Shown here: piece by piece, positions 4,760 through 6,605 of the stretch
Layout: the number at the start of each line of letters is the position of its first letter
Position numbering within the stretch: position 1 is the stretch's first letter
Source of the DNA: an uncultured Clostridia bacterium
GTDB taxonomy: Bacteria > Bacillota > Clostridia > Peptostreptococcales > Anaerovoracaceae
Direction: 5' to 3'
NCBI GenBank assembly: GCA_938009115.1
Contig: CALLHZ010000098.1
Span: forward strand, 1 to 6,605
Length of the DNA: 6,605 bases
Notes under the pieces: generated by a model
What the model was told of the DNA's origin: nothing
Seen by the model: the letters and a program-made list of their open reading frames with translations, nothing else
Database searches by the model: none
Position numbers and translations under genes: made by a program

Positions 4760-6037
4760 ATGCCTACGATCAAAATTTATCAGACCGACGTTTGCCGGAA
4801 AGAAGCCTGCCTCCAAGTGGCAAGCCGCATCGATACGGCGGAGCGGTGTCAGGCGCTGGGCCTTCGGCATGTTCCCGGAACGATCCTGATAGAACTGACA
4901 GAAACGCTGTTTTATCCCGAAGGAGGCGGACAGCCCTGCGATCTGGGAACCATGGACGGTAACACGCTCCTGGATGTTTTCGAAAAAAAGGAAAGCGGTA
5001 TCGTTTACCACCGCCTTTCGGATTCCATCGAATCCCGCGGACTGGAACCCGGAAAGCAAGTTTCCTGCATCCTGGATTGGGATCGCCGCCTTACGCATAT
5101 GCAGCTCCACAGCGCCGAGCATCTGGTCTCAGGTCTCATCTGGGAAATGTACGGCGGCGCCAACAAAGGTTTCCACATGGGGAAAGACTACGCCACGATC
5201 GATATTTTATTCCCGGATAGCAGCATTCCCGAATTCTCCGCAGAAATGCTGGAGCAAATCGAAATCGCGGCAAACAAAGCGGTATGGGAAGATGCGGAAA
5301 TCGTTACGCGATTCTGCACCACCCGGGAAGAAGCCGCTGCCTACCCGCTCCGAAAGCCTATGGACCTGGACGAAGATATTTCCGTCGTGGTGATCGGCGG
5401 CGGCCGGCAGCCCTACGACTGCTGTGCCTGCTGCGGCACCCACGTACCCCGTACCGGCAGCATCGGTCTCATCAAATTGCTCAAAGCTGAGAATTATAAA
5501 GGCATGACCCGAATCAGCCTGACAGCCGGGATGCCGGCTTATCGGGACGCCGCGCTGAGACAGAAAATCACCACAACGCTTTGCGGCCGCCATTCCACGG
5601 AGATCGACCATCTCATGGAACGAATCGATATACAAGAAAGTAAAAACGGCACCGCGCGAAAAGAGCTTTACGATTTAAGAAAAGACCTCCTTCAGGAAGA
5701 AAGCCGGGCGCTACTGGATATGTGGGCAGCCCCAACGGACGGCAAGGAAACTTCCATCTTTGTCCATCGTTACCGCCGTTATTCCGCCGACGATCTCCAG
5801 ACGCTGGCCCGTTCTCTGGAAAAGGAAATCACCCGCCCGGTTGCGTTTGTATCGGAACGGGAAACCACGTCGGTCCTGGCCTCCTCCGGAAATCCTGATT
5901 GCGGCAAGCTGGTGCGGGACTATGCGAACCTGTACAGAGGGAAGGGCGGCGGAAATGCCCAACTGGCCCGGGCGATCTTTCGCAAGCGTGAGGATCTGGA
6001 CTTGTTTCTGGACCTGATCGAAAAGCACCTGCGCTGA
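4760..6037 (+). CDS. alaX: Alanyl-tRNA editing protein, AlaX-L type (SAD plus DHHA1 domains)
   Basis: Free-standing homologue of the AlaRS editing domain; the family hydrolyses Ser-tRNA-Ala (and in some members Gly-tRNA-Ala) to protect against mistranslation. The 425-residue protein begins with the AlaRS-like strand region and FYPEGGGQP (51-59), the glycine-rich editing-site motif. The zinc-binding residues are HSAEH (His117, His121) and the Cys224/His228 pair in CCACCGTH. A charged, probably coiled-coil segment (about 280-320) leads to a C-terminal DHHA1 domain with the RGKGGGNAQLARA motif (393-405). No aminoacylation domain is present, so it is not an AlaRS fragment. The start at 4760 is fixed by a strong ribosome binding site. 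The gene is monocistronic as far as visible: it is divergent from pyrK and ends in an intrinsic terminator overlapping its stop codon. The next gene downstream is an alanine/glycine symporter, a thematically related neighbour. Substrate choice between serine and glycine cannot be read from the sequence. Confidence 0.92.
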   Translation: MPTIKIYQTDVCRKEACLQVASRIDTAERCQALGLRHVPGTILIELTETLFYPEGGGQPCDLGTMDGNTLLDVFEKKESGIVYHRLSDSIESRGLEPGKQVSCILDWDRRLTHMQLHSAEHLVSGLIWEMYGGANKGFHMGKDYATIDILFPDSSIPEFSAEMLEQIEIAANKAVWEDAEIVTRFCTTREEAAAYPLRKPMDLDEDISVVVIGGGRQPYDCCACCGTHVPRTGSIGLIKLLKAENYKGMTRISLTAGMPAYRDAALRQKITTTLCGRHSTEIDHLMERIDIQESKNGTARKELYDLRKDLLQEESRALLDMWAAPTDGKETSIFVHRYRRYSADDLQTLARSLEKEITRPVAFVSERETTSVLASSGNPDCGKLVRDYANLYRGKGGGNAQLARAIFRKREDLDLFLDLIEKHLR

Positions 6038-6058
6038 TGAAGTGCGGGTTCTTTTTTT
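6027..6058 (+). terminator. Intrinsic (rho-independent) terminator of the alanyl-tRNA editing gene
   Basis: ACCTGCGC (6027-6034) pairs with GTGCGGGT (6042-6049) over 8 bp, including two G-U pairs, with a 7-nt loop. A T-rich tract follows (TTCTTTTTTT, 6049-6058). The stem begins inside the last codons and the TGA stop lies at the start of the loop, which is unusually tight packing. It separates this gene from the downstream symporter. Confidence 0.75.
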
Positions 6059-6336
6059 ATGCTGTGCCCCGTACGATGGCCTTACATATTTTGCCTTGAT
6101 ATCCATTTCGTTTCAATGATTGCAGCCGCCTTTGCGCCGGACCGACAAATTTATGCTGGTTTTTTGATAAATTATCCGGCGTTTTGACAAGTTTTTTGGA
6201 TTAATTCAAAGATAATTATTTATTGTCACGATTATTGACAGATTTATTTAATTTACTTGCTTCGCCTCCTTAATTCGGTTAACATAGACACGTACTTTAT
6301 TTCTTTTATCTTATTTCATTTTATGGAGGTGAAATA
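6059..6336. other. AT-rich intergenic region upstream of the symporter
   Basis: About 280 nt without a gene. The right half (from about 6160) is strongly A/T-rich and holds two perfect TTGACA hexamers (6184-6189 and 6235-6240), but neither has a good -10 at 16-18 nt. The first has GATAAT (6211-6216) at a 21-nt spacing, which is too long. A weaker pair, TTGCTT (6257-6262) and TAACAT (6280-6285) with 17 nt between, is the best-spaced candidate. A short inverted repeat TGTCA (6224-6228)/TGACA (6236-6240) overlaps the second hexamer. The symporter promoter is probably here but cannot be pinned down. Confidence 0.45.
6325..6331 (+). promoter_or_regulatory. Ribosome binding site of the symporter gene
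   Basis: GGAGGTG, close to the ideal Shine-Dalgarno, lies 5 nt before the ATG at 6337. It fixes the start and suggests efficient translation. Confidence 0.85.
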
Positions 6337-6605
6337 ATGGGTTTCATGGACGTAATTGACAAAATGGTCGGAATCGTATGGGGACCGCCCCTTATGATTC
6401 TGCTCCTTGGCGTCGGCCTTGTTCTGACCTTCGGTTCTGGATTCTTCCAGTTCAGACACTTCGGTTGGATCATGAAAAACACTTTCGGCGGACTTTTTGC
6501 TAAGGCAAAATCCGGCGAAGGCACACTGACCCCGATGCAGGCAGCCACCATTGCTGTCGGCAGCGCAGTAGGCGCCGGCAACATCGGCGGCGTCGGCACA
6601 GCCAT
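6337..6605 (+). CDS. Sodium:alanine/glycine symporter, AGCS family (5' part, runs off the window)
   Basis: N-terminal 89 residues of an inner-membrane amino-acid:cation symporter of the AGCS family (AlsT/DagA/GlnT type), which typically imports alanine, glycine or sometimes glutamine with Na+. A short amphipathic start is followed by the first membrane helix (about 15-33, WGPPLMILLLGVGLVLTF). Next come the conserved GFFQFRHFGW (35-44) and LTPMQAATIAVGSAVGAGNIGGVG (from 64), which contains the family signature G-x-GNI-x-GV. This loop/helix is where known AGCS members bind substrate and ion. The start at 6337 follows a strong ribosome binding site, and the region upstream is AT-rich. The remainder, probably a further 350 or more codons, lies beyond the right edge. 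It is in the same direction as the alanyl-tRNA editing gene but separated from it by a terminator. Exact substrate cannot be decided from this part. Confidence 0.9.
   Translation, partial: MGFMDVIDKMVGIVWGPPLMILLLGVGLVLTFGSGFFQFRHFGWIMKNTFGGLFAKAKSGEGTLTPMQAATIAVGSAVGAGNIGGVGTA

Noticed and set aside
6138..6168. Second terminator-like hairpin before a run of six T in the alaX-symporter gap
   Set aside because: Pairing is only 3-4 bp with a mismatch and a large loop; a much better terminator exists at 6027-6058.
6224..6239. Sigma-54-like promoter (TGTCAC-N5-TTGA) upstream of the symporter
   Set aside because: Both near-invariant dinucleotides fail: the GG of the -24 element is GT and the GC of the -12 element is GA.
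6323..6337. Four-codon upstream ORF (ATG GAG GTG AAA TAA) overlapping the symporter start as TAATG
   Set aside because: It consists of the Shine-Dalgarno sequence itself and has no ribosome binding site of its own; coincidental.

Overview
This window looks like a core chromosomal segment of a fairly GC-rich Bacillota (Firmicutes), probably an anaerobe. The evidence is a class 1B dihydroorotate dehydrogenase paired with its PyrK electron-transfer subunit, strong AGGAGG-type ribosome binding sites, a prfA-sua5-rpiB run of the kind seen in Bacillus and Clostridia, and a clostridial-style AlaX-L protein. A Negativicutes origin would fit, but I cannot establish it from the sequence alone. I see no phage, insertion sequence, CRISPR array, tRNA or rRNA.

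Layout. Positions 16-4281 hold five tightly packed genes on the minus strand, transcribed right to left: pyrK, pyrD, prfA, sua5, rpiB. pyrK and pyrD overlap by 16 nt, prfA and sua5 are 2 nt apart, and sua5 and rpiB share an ATGA overlap. Only the pyrD-prfA junction has a real gap (69 nt). A near-consensus promoter sits there over the pyrD stop codon, so the run probably works as a pyrimidine pair followed by a translation/tRNA-modification/sugar-phosphate set. Positions 4282-4759 form a divergent, AT-richer intergenic region unusually full of symmetry: a 12-bp palindrome, a large bulged hairpin, a perfect 28-bp palindrome inside a longer inverted repeat, and three exact copies of TTTTCCACA. 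Positions 4760-6037 (plus strand) encode an alanyl-tRNA editing protein that ends in an intrinsic terminator. After about 300 nt of AT-rich DNA, a sodium:alanine/glycine symporter begins at 6337 and runs off the right edge.

How the genes work together. PyrD and PyrK catalyse the fourth step of UMP synthesis. RF1 terminates translation at UAA/UAG. Sua5 makes the threonylcarbamoyl-AMP used for the t6A37 tRNA modification. RpiB interconverts ribose-5-P and ribulose-5-P. AlaX clears mischarged tRNA-Ala, and the symporter beside it probably imports alanine or glycine. The coding content is ordinary housekeeping. The part worth a second look is the divergent intergenic region at 4328-4657, whose symmetric elements no gene explains.
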